A stretch of DNA of 59,825 bases from Rhodobacter sp. (GCA_020250445.1 JADCEF010000063.1:1-59825); one strand, 5' to 3'. Positions 47,492 through 56,644 are shown, numbered from the stretch's first letter. Notes: generated by a model from the letters alone, not told the origin. Numbers and translations: made by a program.

Positions 47492-49273
47492 TCAGTTCTG
47501 GATCAGTGTTACCGCATCGGTGGCGGCGGGTTCAATGACGGGCCTTATCCCCAGCAGGGGGGCCACGCGCCGGGTGATTTCGGCGGCAACCGGCACGGCG
47601 GTCCACCCGGCGGTACGGCGCGGGATCGGCCCCGTGGTTTCAACCGGTTCGTCCAGGGTCACGATCAGCACGTATTTCGGATCGCTCGCCGGGAACAGGC
47701 TGGCAAAGGTGTTGATGACCTTGTCGTGGTAATAGCCGCCCGTCGCCTTCGGCTTGTCTGCGGTCCCGGTCTTGCCGGCCACCTGATAGCCTTCGACGTC
47801 GCCCAGGCTTGCCGTGCCTTCGGTCACGACACCGCGCAGCATGTCGATGGCCTTCACGGCGGTGTCCCGTGACATCACGGCGGGGTAATCCTGCGGCCTG
47901 TCCACCCGCAGCAGCGTCGGCCGAACGGCCTTGCCGCCGTTGGCGATGGCGGCATAGGCCGCCGCCAGGTGCATCGGACTGGCCGACATGCCGTGCCCGT
48001 AGGATGCGGTTATGGTTACGATTTCGGTCCAGCGTTTTGGGATCAGCGGCTTGGCCCCGGCTGCTTCCACCAGCTCTACCGGGGTTGGCCCGAAAAAGCC
48101 CAGCGATTTCAGGAAGGCCTGCTGACGCACCGCCCCGATCATCAGGGCGATATTCGCAACCCCCACGTTCGATGATTTCACGATGACATCGCGCACCGAC
48201 AGCAGCGGACCGTAGTTGCGGTTCTCGAATTCCTTGATCCTGTGCTTGCCCCAGACCATCGGCGCATCGGCATCGACCATCGACGAAGGCTCCAGCAGCC
48301 CAAGGTCCAGGGCCTGCGCGGCGGCAAAAATCTTGAAGGTCGACCCAAGTTCGTAAACGCCCTGCACAGCCCGGTTGAACAGCGGGCTGTCGGCGGGATC
48401 GCCCTTCAGCAGCGCCTGCGGGCGGTCATTGGGATCAAAGTCGGGCAGTGACACCAGCGACAGGATTTCACCCGTGTGCACATCCAGCAGGATGGCCGCC
48501 GCACCTTTGGCGTTCATCATCTTCATACCGGCTTCCAGCACTTCCTGTATCGTCGCCTGAACCGTCAGGTCCAGCGACAGCGCCACCGGCTTGCCTTCCA
48601 GCGCCGGGTCGCGCAACTGCGCGTCCAGATATTTCTCGATGCCCGCCGTGCCGATCACTTCCGCCGAATGCACCCCTTCGGTGCCAAAGCTGGCCCCGCC
48701 CAGCACATGGGCGGCAAGGCGGCCGTTGGGGTAAAGGCGCATCTCGCGCGGCCCGAACAGAAGGCCGGGGTCACCGATGTCATGCACGGCCTGCATCTGC
48801 TCGGGGCTCAGTTTCCTGCGGACCCACATGAAGCTGCGCCCGTCGGTAAAGCGGGCCAGCAGCAGCTTTGCATCCAGATCCGGAAAGATGCGTGCCAGTT
48901 CCCCGGCAACCCGCGCGGGGTCGACCATGTCCTTCGGCTGGGCATACAGCGAATGGGTCAGCAGATTGGTCGCCAGAATGCGCCCGTTGCGATCCGTCAG
49001 GTCGGCCCGTCCGGTCAGGATCTGCGCCCCCGAAGTGGCGCTGCGCGGCTCGGTCGGTTCGGTTGCGGCCAGCAGGCCCATCCGGCCGCCGATGACGGTG
49101 AAGGCCATGATAAAGGCAATCCCAAGCAGCAGAAGGCGGCCTTCTGCCCGGGCGCGGTCGCGCATCTTTTCCTGCCGCAGGCGGATATTCTCGCGCTCGA
49201 TGCTGTCGGGGTTTTCGCCGCGCGCCCGGGCGGACAGGATGCGGGCCAGCGGCCTTAGGGGCGTGCGGATCAT
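47492..49273 (-). CDS. ftsI: Septal peptidoglycan transpeptidase (PBP3)
   Basis: A 593-residue class B penicillin-binding protein of the division site. A basic cytoplasmic N-terminus of about 46 residues precedes one membrane segment (47-69). The transpeptidase motifs are S311-T-F-K314, S367-S-N369 and K501-T-G503. It is a little longer than average for the class and acts with FtsW and FtsL. Its start overlaps the ftsL stop by four bases. The cognate ftsW is not at its usual place downstream. Confidence 0.96.
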   Translation of the reverse strand: MIRTPLRPLARILSARARGENPDSIERENIRLRQEKMRDRARAEGRLLLLGIAFIMAFTVIGGRMGLLAATEPTEPRSATSGAQILTGRADLTDRNGRILATNLLTHSLYAQPKDMVDPARVAGELARIFPDLDAKLLLARFTDGRSFMWVRRKLSPEQMQAVHDIGDPGLLFGPREMRLYPNGRLAAHVLGGASFGTEGVHSAEVIGTAGIEKYLDAQLRDPALEGKPVALSLDLTVQATIQEVLEAGMKMMNAKGAAAILLDVHTGEILSLVSLPDFDPNDRPQALLKGDPADSPLFNRAVQGVYELGSTFKIFAAAQALDLGLLEPSSMVDADAPMVWGKHRIKEFENRNYGPLLSVRDVIVKSSNVGVANIALMIGAVRQQAFLKSLGFFGPTPVELVEAAGAKPLIPKRWTEIVTITASYGHGMSASPMHLAAAYAAIANGGKAVRPTLLRVDRPQDYPAVMSRDTAVKAIDMLRGVVTEGTASLGDVEGYQVAGKTGTADKPKATGGYYHDKVINTFASLFPASDPKYVLIVTLDEPVETTGPIPRRTAGWTAVPVAAEITRRVAPLLGIRPVIEPAATDAVTLIQN

Positions 49274-49698
49274 GGCAGCTGCCTCTCTTGCGGGTCGACA
49301 TTGCCTTGCGCCTTGGCGCTGTCGGTGTCCGGGGCGTCAGGACCGGTCAGCGTTCCGCTTCGCTCGGTGGCTCCGGTGTCATCCGGCGTGCCGTCCGGGG
49401 CCGGGGTCGGCGGTAAGGGATAGCTGACCATACCGATCTGCCCGAACTGGGTCGGCTCCAGCGGAAACAGCCCCAGACGGTCGAAGTTGATGGTCGACAG
49501 TTCGCGCAGGCGGTCGGGGCGGTTCAGATAGGCCCATTCGGCCCGCTGTACGGCCAGCGCCTCGCGCAGGGTGGCGATTTCGGCCTGCAGCTCTTCAACA
49601 TGACGCAGGGATTTCTGTGTTGCGTAGTTTTCACGATAGGCCCAGAACGCCAGCCCCATCACGGCCAGAAAAGACAGCGCATAAAGAATGGGGCGCAT
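49270..49698 (-). CDS. ftsL: Cell division protein FtsL
   Basis: A 142-residue bitopic protein. The membrane segment is about 4-20 (ILYALSFLAVMGLAFWAY), followed by a coiled coil (HVEELQAEIATLREALAVQR) and the typical LNRPDRLRELS segment at about 58-68. The C-terminal tail is Pro/Asp/Thr-rich. FtsL joins FtsB and FtsQ to activate FtsWI. Position between rsmH and ftsI confirms the call. Confidence 0.9.
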   Translation of the reverse strand: MRPILYALSFLAVMGLAFWAYRENYATQKSLRHVEELQAEIATLREALAVQRAEWAYLNRPDRLRELSTINFDRLGLFPLEPTQFGQIGMVSYPLPPTPAPDGTPDDTGATERSGTLTGPDAPDTDSAKAQGNVDPQERQLP

Positions 49699-50699
49699 CA
49701 GCGGCGTCCTTTTCGGTGAAGCGTCGGAATACCCGGCACGTCGGGGTCATCGGGACCGGCCGGGGCAGCGGTGCGTTGCGCCACGCGCAGCCTTGCCGAC
49801 CGCGAGCGGGGATTTTCCGCCAGTTCCTGATCATCCGGAACGATGGCGCGGCGCGTCAGCAGGGTAAAGCGCGGGGTGTCGGCCCCGGTTGCCGGGGCAT
49901 GGCGGTTGGCATTGCCCTTGCCCCCGGACCGCTGCAGGAAGAACTGCTTCACGATCCGGTCTTCCAGCGAATGAAAGGTGACAACGGCCAGCTTGCCACC
50001 CGGCTTCAGCGCGCGTTCTGCGGCCTTCAACCCTTCGGCAAGCTCGGTGAATTCCGCATTCACGGCAATGCGGATCGCCTGAAAGCTGCGGGTCGCCGGA
50101 TGGCTCTGGCCGGGCTTCGGGCGCGGCAGGCAGCGCAAGACGATCTCGGACAGGTGCAGCGTGGTGGTGATCGGCGCGGCCGTACGGGCGGTGACAATGG
50201 CGCGCGCGATGCGGCGCGCGGCGCGTTCCTCGCCATAGTGGTACAGGATATCGGCCAGCGTTTCCTCGGACGCGCTGTTGACCAGATCGGCGGCACTCTG
50301 GCCGTCCCGGCTCATCCGCATGTCCAGCGGGCCGTTCTTGGCAAAGGAAAAACCGCGGTCCGCCTGATCAAGCTGCATCGACGAGACGCCCAGGTCCAGC
50401 ACGACCCCGTCCAGCGGTTCGCCCGCCAGCCTGTCAAGGGCCGAAAAATTGCCCGCCACCAGACGCAGACGGTTCCCATAACCGGCGGCCCAGGTGGCGG
50501 CCATGTCCAGCGCCGAAGGATCGCGGTCGATCCCGATCACCCGGTCCGCCCCCGCCCCCAGCAGGCCGCGCGCGTAGCCGCCCGCGCCAAAGGTTCCGTC
50601 AAGCCAAAGACCGCTCACGGGGGCAACCGCCGCCAGCAGCGGGCGCAGCAGAACGGGGACATGCGGCGGGCGGGCGTCTGCCGGGCCGCTTTGCGCCAT
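49698..50699 (-). CDS. rsmH: 16S rRNA m4C1402 methyltransferase
   Basis: A 333-residue SAM-dependent enzyme that N4-methylates C1402 in the ribosomal P site. HVPVLL at the N-terminus, the SAM loop [32 protein letters not shown] and the C-terminal [16 protein letters not shown] are diagnostic. ATG 50699 is seven bases after GGAGG; GTG 50705 is an alternative start, overlapping the mraZ stop. Confidence 0.95.
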   Translation of the reverse strand: MAQSGPADARPPHVPVLLRPLLAAVAPVSGLWLDGTFGAGGYARGLLGAGADRVIGIDRDPSALDMAATWAAGYGNRLRLVAGNFSALDRLAGEPLDGVVLDLGVSSMQLDQADRGFSFAKNGPLDMRMSRDGQSAADLVNSASEETLADILYHYGEERAARRIARAIVTARTAAPITTTLHLSEIVLRCLPRPKPGQSHPATRSFQAIRIAVNAEFTELAEGLKAAERALKPGGKLAVVTFHSLEDRIVKQFFLQRSGGKGNANRHAPATGADTPRFTLLTRRAIVPDDQELAENPRSRSARLRVAQRTAAPAGPDDPDVPGIPTLHRKGRR

Positions 50700-50701
50700 G
50701 C

Positions 50702-51223
50702 TCACGCCTCCGGGTCGGGAAGAAGCGCCAGCATGTCCAGCCCGCCGGACAGCTGTTCAACCGCCGCCAGGCTTTGGACCGCGATTTCGCTGTCGTAGAC
50801 ATCACGCTTCCAGATCTGAAAGGTCTCCAGCGTGCCCGCAAAGATGGCGTCAAACCCGGCGGCCAGGTCGGCCGGGGTGACACCGATCTTATCGCGCACG
50901 CGCGGGGGCAGCACGATGCGGCCGTCTTCATCGATTTCCACGGTGGCCGACAGGGTGATCAGGTTGCGTTCCAGCAGACGGCGGTTGGGCGACCCTTTGG
51001 GCAGCCGCGCGATCAGTGCCTCGACGCGCTTCATCTCGGTGATCGAATAGCATTCGACAAAGCGGCGGCGCTCGTCGCCATAGACCATCACGACTCTGGG
51101 GCGGGGGGGGACGGAGCAGGACGGATCGCCGGCTTCAAGGACGCGGCGGAAGGCTGCCGGGATGGAAACCCGCGCCTTGCTGTCAACCTTCTGGCTGAGT
51201 TCGCCTCTGAAACTCTCGGACAC
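50702..51223 (-). CDS. mraZ: Transcriptional regulator MraZ
   Basis: A 173-residue AbrB-like protein with two SpoVT-type repeats: [20 protein letters not shown] near the N-terminus and [20 protein letters not shown] in the middle. MraZ binds direct repeats upstream of its own gene and controls the dcw operon. GTG 51223 is the family start. I could not identify a convincing set of MraZ boxes in the leader. Confidence 0.93.
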   Translation of the reverse strand: MSESFRGELSQKVDSKARVSIPAAFRRVLEAGDPSCSVPPRPRVVMVYGDERRRFVECYSITEMKRVEALIARLPKGSPNRRLLERNLITLSATVEIDEDGRIVLPPRVRDKIGVTPADLAAGFDAIFAGTLETFQIWKRDVYDSEIAVQSLAAVEQLSGGLDMLALLPDPEA

Positions 51224-51274
51224 GGCCTCGCGGCTCCTCACTGCATTCGTCTGCCCGGCCCCTGAAACGGACAA

Positions 51275-51310
51275 CGGCGGATCGGGACTGCTGCCACGCC
51301 CGATCCGCCG
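51275..51310 (-). terminator. Stem-loop in the dcw leader
   Basis: A perfect 12-bp GC-rich stem with a 12-base loop, followed on the minus strand by TTGTCCGTTTC. This is a weak T-tail, consistent with partial termination and read-through into mraZ. Confidence 0.6.
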
Positions 51311-51500
51311 CCCTGTCCCATCTCTGGGTCTGTCCAACTGCGCAGGCCACCTGGGGGGATGTCTGCTCGCCCGCGTGCCGGATCTCTGTTGTATCGGAAG
51401 CGGCGGTTGCCTGTATGAAGCTGCCTTTGCCTTGGTCGGGGTCTTGAGTGCCCTTTTCTTGTCTTGGCCGCTGCTTCCGATGGCTTAGGGATGACATGGT
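51275..51500 (-). ncRNA. dcw leader with UpsM-like small RNA
   Basis: In Rhodobacter sphaeroides the dcw operon has a long 5' leader that yields the abundant sRNA UpsM, ended by a stem-loop just before mraZ. Here the same place holds a perfect 12-bp stem, CGGCGGATCGGG (51275-51286) with CCCGATCCGCCG (51299-51310), 52 bases upstream of the mraZ start. A second, imperfect inverted repeat (GGAAGCGGC near 51400 with GCCGCTGCTTCC near 51467) could fold upstream. No ORF is credible in this span. The 5' end is a guess; no promoter could be fixed. Confidence 0.5.
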
Positions 51501-51540
51501 AATTTGCCCCACGCAAATGGAATCTATGGGCAGACAATCA

Positions 51541-51720
51541 AGATTGTTGCCAGGTGGGTGTGGAATTCTTCCATATCCATTGGCATTTCGTTAGACTTGG
51601 ACAAATATATTGAGTATTTCTTCGTCTTATATACTAAATATAGTGCCTTTGTGTTGTTCCATAATTTCCCAAAAGTATGGAGAATATTTTGGCCATTCGC
51701 GGCCCGAATTCGGAACAAAA
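51541..51720. other. AT-rich island upstream of the dcw leader
   Basis: I count 68 G or C in these 180 bases (38%), and only 17 of 60 at 51601-51660, against well over 60% around it. No credible gene is present. It probably carries the main dcw/UpsM promoter and binding sites for nucleoid or regulatory proteins. Confidence 0.6.
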
Positions 51721-51834
51721 AGTGAATTCATTGGCCAGTTGCCAGCCTTCACACCCGGTTTCGCCGCCGTGATTCGCCGTGAGTCGACAGGCAGTCTGCT
51801 GCTGTACCAGGAATTCCCGTAAGCCGGACGGCGG

Positions 51835-52908
51835 TCAGGCCATGCCGCCGGCAATCAGCCGCCCAGCCAGCGCCGCATAGGCCAACGCCGTCGCGCCGTC
51901 GCCCGCCGCGATCGGCGTTCCGGAGTCCCCGGCGATCCGCACATCCAGCGACAGCGGCAACTCGCCCAGAAAGGGCAGGCCCAGCTTCCGGGCCTCGGCC
52001 CGCACGCCGCCATGGCCGAAGAGATGCGCCTCATGCCCGCAGTTCGGGCAGACATAGGTTGACATGTTCTCGATCAGGCCCAGCACGGGTGTCTTAAGCT
52101 TGTGGAACATGTCCAGCGCCTTGCGGGCATCCAGAAGCGCCACATCCTGCGGGGTGGACACCACGATGGCCCCCGTCAGATGCGTGCGCTGGCACAGCGT
52201 CAGCTGGATGTCCCCCGTCCCGGGCGGCAGATCGACAATCAGCACATCCAGACGGCCCCAGTCCACCTGGGTGATCAGTTGCTGCAGCGCCCCCATGATC
52301 ATCGGGCCGCGCCAGACCACAGCCTCATCTTCCTTCAGCATCAGGCCGATCGACATCACCGTCACGCCATGCGCCTGCAGCGGAATGATCGTCTTGCCAT
52401 CGGGCGAGGCGGGGCGTTTGGACAGGCCCATCATGCGCGGCTGCGACGGGCCGTAGATGTCAGCATCAAGCAGCCCCACGCGCCGCCCGGCGCGGGCCAG
52501 CGCCACGGCGAGGTTGGACGAGACGGTGGACTTGCCCACCCCACCCTTGCCGCTGGCCACGGCAATGATCCGGTCGACCCCGGTAATGCGCTGCGGGCCG
52601 CCCTGCTGGGGGGTCGGATGCTGGCCGATCTTCAGGCCGGGTGGCGCGGCCTTTGCCGCCGGGCCATGCGCCGTCAGCAGGGCCTGCACCTGCGCCACCC
52701 CCGGCAGCGCCCGCAGGGCGGCCTCGGCGGCGGCGCGCACCGGCTCCAGCGCCCGCGCTTGATCGGGATCGGCGGCTTCGATGACGAGGCGCACCTGACC
52801 GCCCTCGACAGTCAGCGCCCGCACCAGATCCCGCGATATCAGATCGCCGCCACCGGGAACATGGATCTGCGCCAGCGCCTGCTGTACGGACGGAACGGTG
52901 GGGGACAT
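51835..52908 (-). CDS. Mrp/NBP35-type Fe-S carrier ATPase (ApbC)
   Basis: A 357-residue P-loop ATPase that helps to load Fe-S clusters. An N-terminal DUF59-type domain (about 1-95) is followed by the deviant Walker A ASGKGGVGKSTVSSNLA and the cluster-binding CxxC in YVCPNCGHEAHLFG. ATG 52908 is preceded by AAGGAGAA. It sits upstream of the dcw leader on the same strand. Confidence 0.93.
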   Translation of the reverse strand: MSPTVPSVQQALAQIHVPGGGDLISRDLVRALTVEGGQVRLVIEAADPDQARALEPVRAAAEAALRALPGVAQVQALLTAHGPAAKAAPPGLKIGQHPTPQQGGPQRITGVDRIIAVASGKGGVGKSTVSSNLAVALARAGRRVGLLDADIYGPSQPRMMGLSKRPASPDGKTIIPLQAHGVTVMSIGLMLKEDEAVVWRGPMIMGALQQLITQVDWGRLDVLIVDLPPGTGDIQLTLCQRTHLTGAIVVSTPQDVALLDARKALDMFHKLKTPVLGLIENMSTYVCPNCGHEAHLFGHGGVRAEARKLGLPFLGELPLSLDVRIAGDSGTPIAAGDGATALAYAALAGRLIAGGMA

Positions 52909-53159
52909 GCGGTTCTCCTTTGCCCTTGGGTGGTGCATAGGTCGTCATTTCGGCGGCACCCGACAAGTGAAAGTTGACGCATCGCCCGGATTTCCGGCAA
53001 AGCGTCCGCAGTTAAGTGAAGGATTCATGAATGCAGCCATGCACTTGCTGCATAGCAGCATTGAGCACAGCGTGCGTTGTGCAGTTGCAGCATCGGCTTA
53101 TGTTTGCCCCAACGGTCCGCCAGACAGCATGCGTGACCGACACCGACATGAGGCTAGTG

Positions 53160-53375
53160 ATGACATATGTGAATTCGACCCGCGCCGCCAGCGGCAGCTT
53201 TCAGAACCGCCTGGCTGCGGTCGCCAAACACGTGCGGGCTGCGCTGGTCCGCCGCCGGATCTACAACCAGACGGCACGCGAGCTGAATGCCCTGACGGAC
53301 CGCGAACTGGCGGACCTGGGTATTCACCGCGCAGACATCCCGCAGATCGCCCTGGAGGCGGCCCGCGGCAAGTAA
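53160..53375 (+). CDS. DUF1127 protein (CcaF1-like)
   Basis: A 71-residue basic protein whose last 45 residues are a DUF1127 domain: RRRIYNQTARELNALTDREL and then ADLGIHRADI. In Rhodobacter the DUF1127 protein CcaF1 is an RNA-binding protein cotranscribed with the CcsR sRNAs. The same arrangement is seen here: stem-loops with CCTCCTCCC loops start nine bases after the stop. ATG 53160 follows GAGG. Upstream there is a small inverted repeat TGCTG-CATAG-CAGCA; I found no sure RpoH-type promoter. Confidence 0.85.
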   Translation: MTYVNSTRAASGSFQNRLAAVAKHVRAALVRRRIYNQTARELNALTDRELADLGIHRADIPQIALEAARGK

Positions 53376-53383
53376 GGTTTCTT

Positions 53384-53470
53384 GCGGAACCCCTTCCCCT
53401 CCTCCCGCAGGGGTTCGCAGCAATAGCGGCGGCACGTGTTTTCCTCCCTCGTGCCGCCGCCCCTTCTTGC
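53384..53470 (+). ncRNA. CcsR/cuckoo-type sRNA, copy 1
   Basis: Two stem-loops in a row. The first pairs 53384-53393 with 53410-53418 (one bulged G) and shows CCTCCTCCC (53398-53406) in its loop. The second has a perfect 11-bp stem GCGGCGGCACG/CGTGCCGCCGC (53426-53460) with CCTCCC in the loop, followed by CCCTTCTT. This is the CcsR (cuckoo RNA) layout, where an anti-Shine-Dalgarno motif is presented in loops downstream of a DUF1127 gene. The 5' and 3' ends are not known; processing from the DUF1127 mRNA is expected. Confidence 0.7.
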
Positions 53471-53500
53471 GAAGCCAGCGCTTCACCCCGCCGCGCGAAA

Positions 53501-53570
53501 CGCCCCGCCTCTTCCCGTGGCTGACCGGATGTGGGGCGGCCCCCTCCTCCTCCCCGGGGTTGCCGCCCCC
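53501..53570 (+). ncRNA. CcsR/cuckoo-type sRNA, copy 2
   Basis: GGGGCGGC (53533-53540) pairs with GCCGCCCC (53562-53569), with an inner CCCC/GGGG stem and CCTCCTCCC (53546-53554) in the loop. Just upstream, CGCCCC (53501-53506) can pair instead with GGGGCG (53533-53538) and would show CCTCTTCCC, a variant of the motif. These are competing folds or a two-hairpin unit. It is the second repeat of the array after the DUF1127 gene. Confidence 0.6.
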
Positions 53571-53639
53571 GGTCCGGGTTTCAAACCCCCAACGCAATGC
53601 GCGCCCCCGGCCCCCCAATCTCCACCCCCGGGGAAGCGT

Positions 53640-53984
53640 AATAGGGGCGTTTGCAACCCATCGCAGGGTAGCGCCGCGTCGACGCGGCTAGGGGTCAGAC
53701 CCGATCAATCTATCGATATGGAATGGTATGCCTCTTCCAGCCCTCCCCGTGGCGCAGGGAAGGCACGCAATATCGGCAGTTTCTTGCTGTTCAAGCCGGG
53801 AGCGGGCCGCAGTTGAGCCGCCTTTGCCATCAAGCCAGCCGGGGGCACGGCGGATAGATGGGTAACTGATATGAAGTAAGCCTGCCTTCCCGCCGATTGT
53901 GGACACTGATCGGCTAATCGGGGCGTCTTGCTGAACGCACCGCGTCGTCGACATTTCCTGCCACATCTCAAGCCTGCTTGGTCA
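53640..53984. other. Intergenic stretch, no gene supported
   Basis: Drops in GC content from left to right and ends at the LysR gene. Nothing recognisable. It may hold the left border of the LysR/SDR segment. Confidence 0.4.
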
Positions 53985-54893
53985 CTACTCCAGAAGATCC
54001 GGCAGAACCTCCTGTGCCACGTCAAGTATGGCGGCGATCCTCGCGATCCTGCGGGCGCCCGGACGGAATGTCAGAAAGACAGGGGTGCCAGGCGAGGTCC
54101 AATCCGGCAGGCAGCGTACCAGTCTGCGACGTGAAAGATCTTCGTCGAGCATGAAGGCAGGAAGGAAGGCGAAGCCCTGTCCAGACCGGGCAAGCTCCTG
54201 CAATATGGCAAAATTGCGCACCGCGATGGGGCCGCTCACCTCCACCGCCGCTTCACGCTCGTCAGAGACGAAGCGCCAGCGGGCAACTGGCCGGTCGCCG
54301 CGAAAGGTCAGGCACGGTCTTGCCTTGAGATCGTCGGGCGTCTGCAGCGGCTTCGTGTCGGCCAGCGCCGGTGCCGCCACCAGCCATCGGAAGAAACTGC
54401 CGATGCGACGCGCCACCAGCCGCTCGTCATCGACACTTCCGACGCGGACAGCAAGATCAGTGTTCGGATCCTGCATGTCCTCGAACGCGTATCCCGTACG
54501 CATCACCAGGCTCAGGTTGGGATGGCGACGGCGCACTTCCGGGAAGAGCCGCGAAGCAATCAGGGCTCCGAAGTCCGGGGTGGCTGTAATCGTCACCTGG
54601 CCAGAGACACTGTCGCGCTCTGTATGCGCGACATCGCGCAGATGATCGACCTCGGCCAGGATCGATCGAATACGGTCGTCCAACTTGCGCCCGATCGGCG
54701 TCAGACGGACCGAACGCGGTCCGCGCTCCAGCAGCCGAACGGCGAAATGCTCCTCGAGTTGGGCCACGTGGCGACTGACCCCAGACTTGGCTAAACCAAG
54801 GTGCCGAGCAGCGGCGCTGATGCCGCCCAAGCGTGCCACCGTATGAAAACTGAGCAGGGCGTTAAGCCCGAACGTTCTAACTTCAGCAACCAT
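53985..54893 (-). CDS. LysR-family transcriptional regulator
   Basis: A 302-residue LysR protein. The winged HTH (about 8-65) contains FHTVARLGGISAAARHLGLA and SGVSRHVAQLEEHF. The effector domain begins near residue 92 with GQVTITATPDFGALI. It is divergent from the SDR gene, with the inverted repeat GGTTCA-N24-TGAACC (54895-54930) in between as candidate binding site. It probably controls the SDR. GC is a little lower than in neighbouring housekeeping genes, suggesting acquisition. Confidence 0.92.
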   Translation of the reverse strand: MVAEVRTFGLNALLSFHTVARLGGISAAARHLGLAKSGVSRHVAQLEEHFAVRLLERGPRSVRLTPIGRKLDDRIRSILAEVDHLRDVAHTERDSVSGQVTITATPDFGALIASRLFPEVRRRHPNLSLVMRTGYAFEDMQDPNTDLAVRVGSVDDERLVARRIGSFFRWLVAAPALADTKPLQTPDDLKARPCLTFRGDRPVARWRFVSDEREAAVEVSGPIAVRNFAILQELARSGQGFAFLPAFMLDEDLSRRRLVRCLPDWTSPGTPVFLTFRPGARRIARIAAILDVAQEVLPDLLE

Positions 54894-54985
54894 AGGTTCA
54901 ATATTGCTTATCTGTTCTGAAATGTGAACCCAAAGTATCTCTTCCGGACCAAGTCGCCAAGCTGGCGCAAAAGATGGAAACAGAC

Positions 54986-55870
54986 ATGAACATCCTCATA
55001 ACCGGTGCAAACAGCGGATTCGGCCAACTCATCGTGGGCGATCTGCTCAAGGCGGGCCATCGAGTGATCGGATCCATGCGCGATGTCGCTGGCCGGAATT
55101 CAGAGACCGCGTCGACCCTGCGGGCGCTTGGCGCCGAGATTGTCGAGATCGATGTGACCAGTGACGCTTCGGTGGAGTCCGGCGTGGCGGCAGCGCTTGC
55201 CAGGCTTGGCCGCATCGACGCGCTAATCAACAACGCAGGCATTGGCGCACACGGCCTGCAGGAGAACTTCAGCGCCGATGACTTCCGCCGTCTTTTCGAC
55301 ATCAATCTCTTCGGAGTCCAGCGCATGATCCGCGTCGTGGTACCGGACATGCGGACGCGCGGCGAAGGGCTGATTCTGAATGTCTCCAGCCTACTCGGCC
55401 GTGTGACGATGCCGTTCTATGGCCCGTACAATGCGTCGAAATGGGCCCTTGAGGCGCTGTCCGAGAATTACCGCGCTGAACTGAGCGCTTTCGGTGTCGA
55501 GATCGCTCTGGTCGAGCCAGGCGGATTCCCCACCACCTTCATGGCCAACCTGATGCACCCCGGCATGCGTGACCGGGATGCCGGCTACGGTGCCATGGCA
55601 GCCGCGCCCGAGGTGTCCCTTGCGCATTTCGAAGGGTTTCTTGCGCAGAACCCCCAGCAAGCGCCACAGATCGTGGCGGATGCAATCGTCGCTGTCATCG
55701 GCATGGAACATGGGACCCGACCATTCCGCACCGAGGTCGACCGCATCGGGATGGGCACTCTGGTCAAAGACTACAACGACCATTTGGCGCGGGTCACCGC
55801 CAGCATTTATGCCAATCTTGGCATTGAAGGCATGCTAAACGTCCGTATCCGCAAGACCGACCCGGCATGA
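54986..55870 (+). CDS. Short-chain dehydrogenase/reductase
   Basis: A 294-residue SDR. TGANSGFGQLI (about 6-16) is the NADP(H) loop, followed by an Arg-bearing SMRDVAG; NNAGIG and the catalytic YNASKWALEALSENY are present. The length and the C-terminal helix resemble SDRs of the classical-extended type that reduce small ketones. The ATG at 54974 is an alternative start. Its 3' end runs into the broken amidohydrolase gene on the other strand. Confidence 0.88.
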   Translation: MNILITGANSGFGQLIVGDLLKAGHRVIGSMRDVAGRNSETASTLRALGAEIVEIDVTSDASVESGVAAALARLGRIDALINNAGIGAHGLQENFSADDFRRLFDINLFGVQRMIRVVVPDMRTRGEGLILNVSSLLGRVTMPFYGPYNASKWALEALSENYRAELSAFGVEIALVEPGGFPTTFMANLMHPGMRDRDAGYGAMAAAPEVSLAHFEGFLAQNPQQAPQIVADAIVAVIGMEHGTRPFRTEVDRIGMGTLVKDYNDHLARVTASIYANLGIEGMLNVRIRKTDPA

Positions 55871-56620
55871 TTGCCCCGGCCGGCATCCGAACCGCGCCAG
55901 GGACCAGGCGACATCCTCGTCATTCTCTGCAAGGTGCGTGTGCAGCATGACGCGCTTGTCCCGCGCCAGCACGGCCGCCTCGCGCATCAGGTCCCGGCTG
56001 ACCGAAAAGGGCGAACAGGGCGCAAGTCCGACCCGGACCATCGCGCCATCGCGGGGATCGTGGAAGGCATCGACCACGCGGATACTGTCTTCAAGAATCG
56101 CTGTTTCACGTTCAACCAGACTGTCCGGCGGCAGGCCGCCGGCACTTTCCCCGATGCTCATGGCACCGCGCGTCGGGTGAAAGCGCAGGCCCACCTCGGA
56201 GGCGGCCGCGATGGTGTCATCCAGCCGTGATCCGTTGGGGAACAGATACAGGTGATCGGCGGTCATCGAACAGCCCGACAGCGCAAGTTCCGCCAGCCCG
56301 GCCTGGGCCGAGACGAACATCTCCTCGGGGCCGAAGCGGGACCAGATGGGGTACAGTGTCTTGAGCCAGCCGAACAGCAGCGCGTCCTGTCCGCCCGGCA
56401 CAGCGCGGGTCAGGGTCTGATACAGGTGGTGATGGGTATTCACCAAGCCGGGCGTCACGACACAGCCGAGCGCGTCAAGCACGCGGCCCGCCGTGGCAAG
56501 GCCGACACCCATGGCGGCAACAACACCGTCCCGGATCAGGACATCACCCCCGGCAATCTCGCGCCGGGCCGCATCCATGGTCACGACACGGTCGGCCCGC
56601 CGCAGCAGAAGTTCGGTCAT
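55835..56620 (-). pseudogene. Amidohydrolase (guanine deaminase/chlorohydrolase type), C-terminus missing
   Basis: The first 250 or so residues are a good metal-dependent amidohydrolase of the 8-oxoguanine deaminase/AtzB-like group: VTPGLVNTHHHLYQTLTRAV binds metal, and HTHLAENDEDVAWSLARFG gives the next metal His and Glu. After FGCRPGQ the match ends at about 55885 and the frame runs into the convergent SDR gene. About 190 residues, including the HCVxLD-type and GxDGxxSND segments, are absent and were not found elsewhere in the window. ATG 56620 follows GGGAG. Confidence 0.8.
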
Positions 56621-56644
56621 CGGCATCTCCCTTGCCCGGCAGGG

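Noticed and set aside
51524-51718. 64-codon minus-strand ORF in the AT-rich island
   Set aside because: No ribosome site or similarity; a chance frame in AT-rich spacer DNA.
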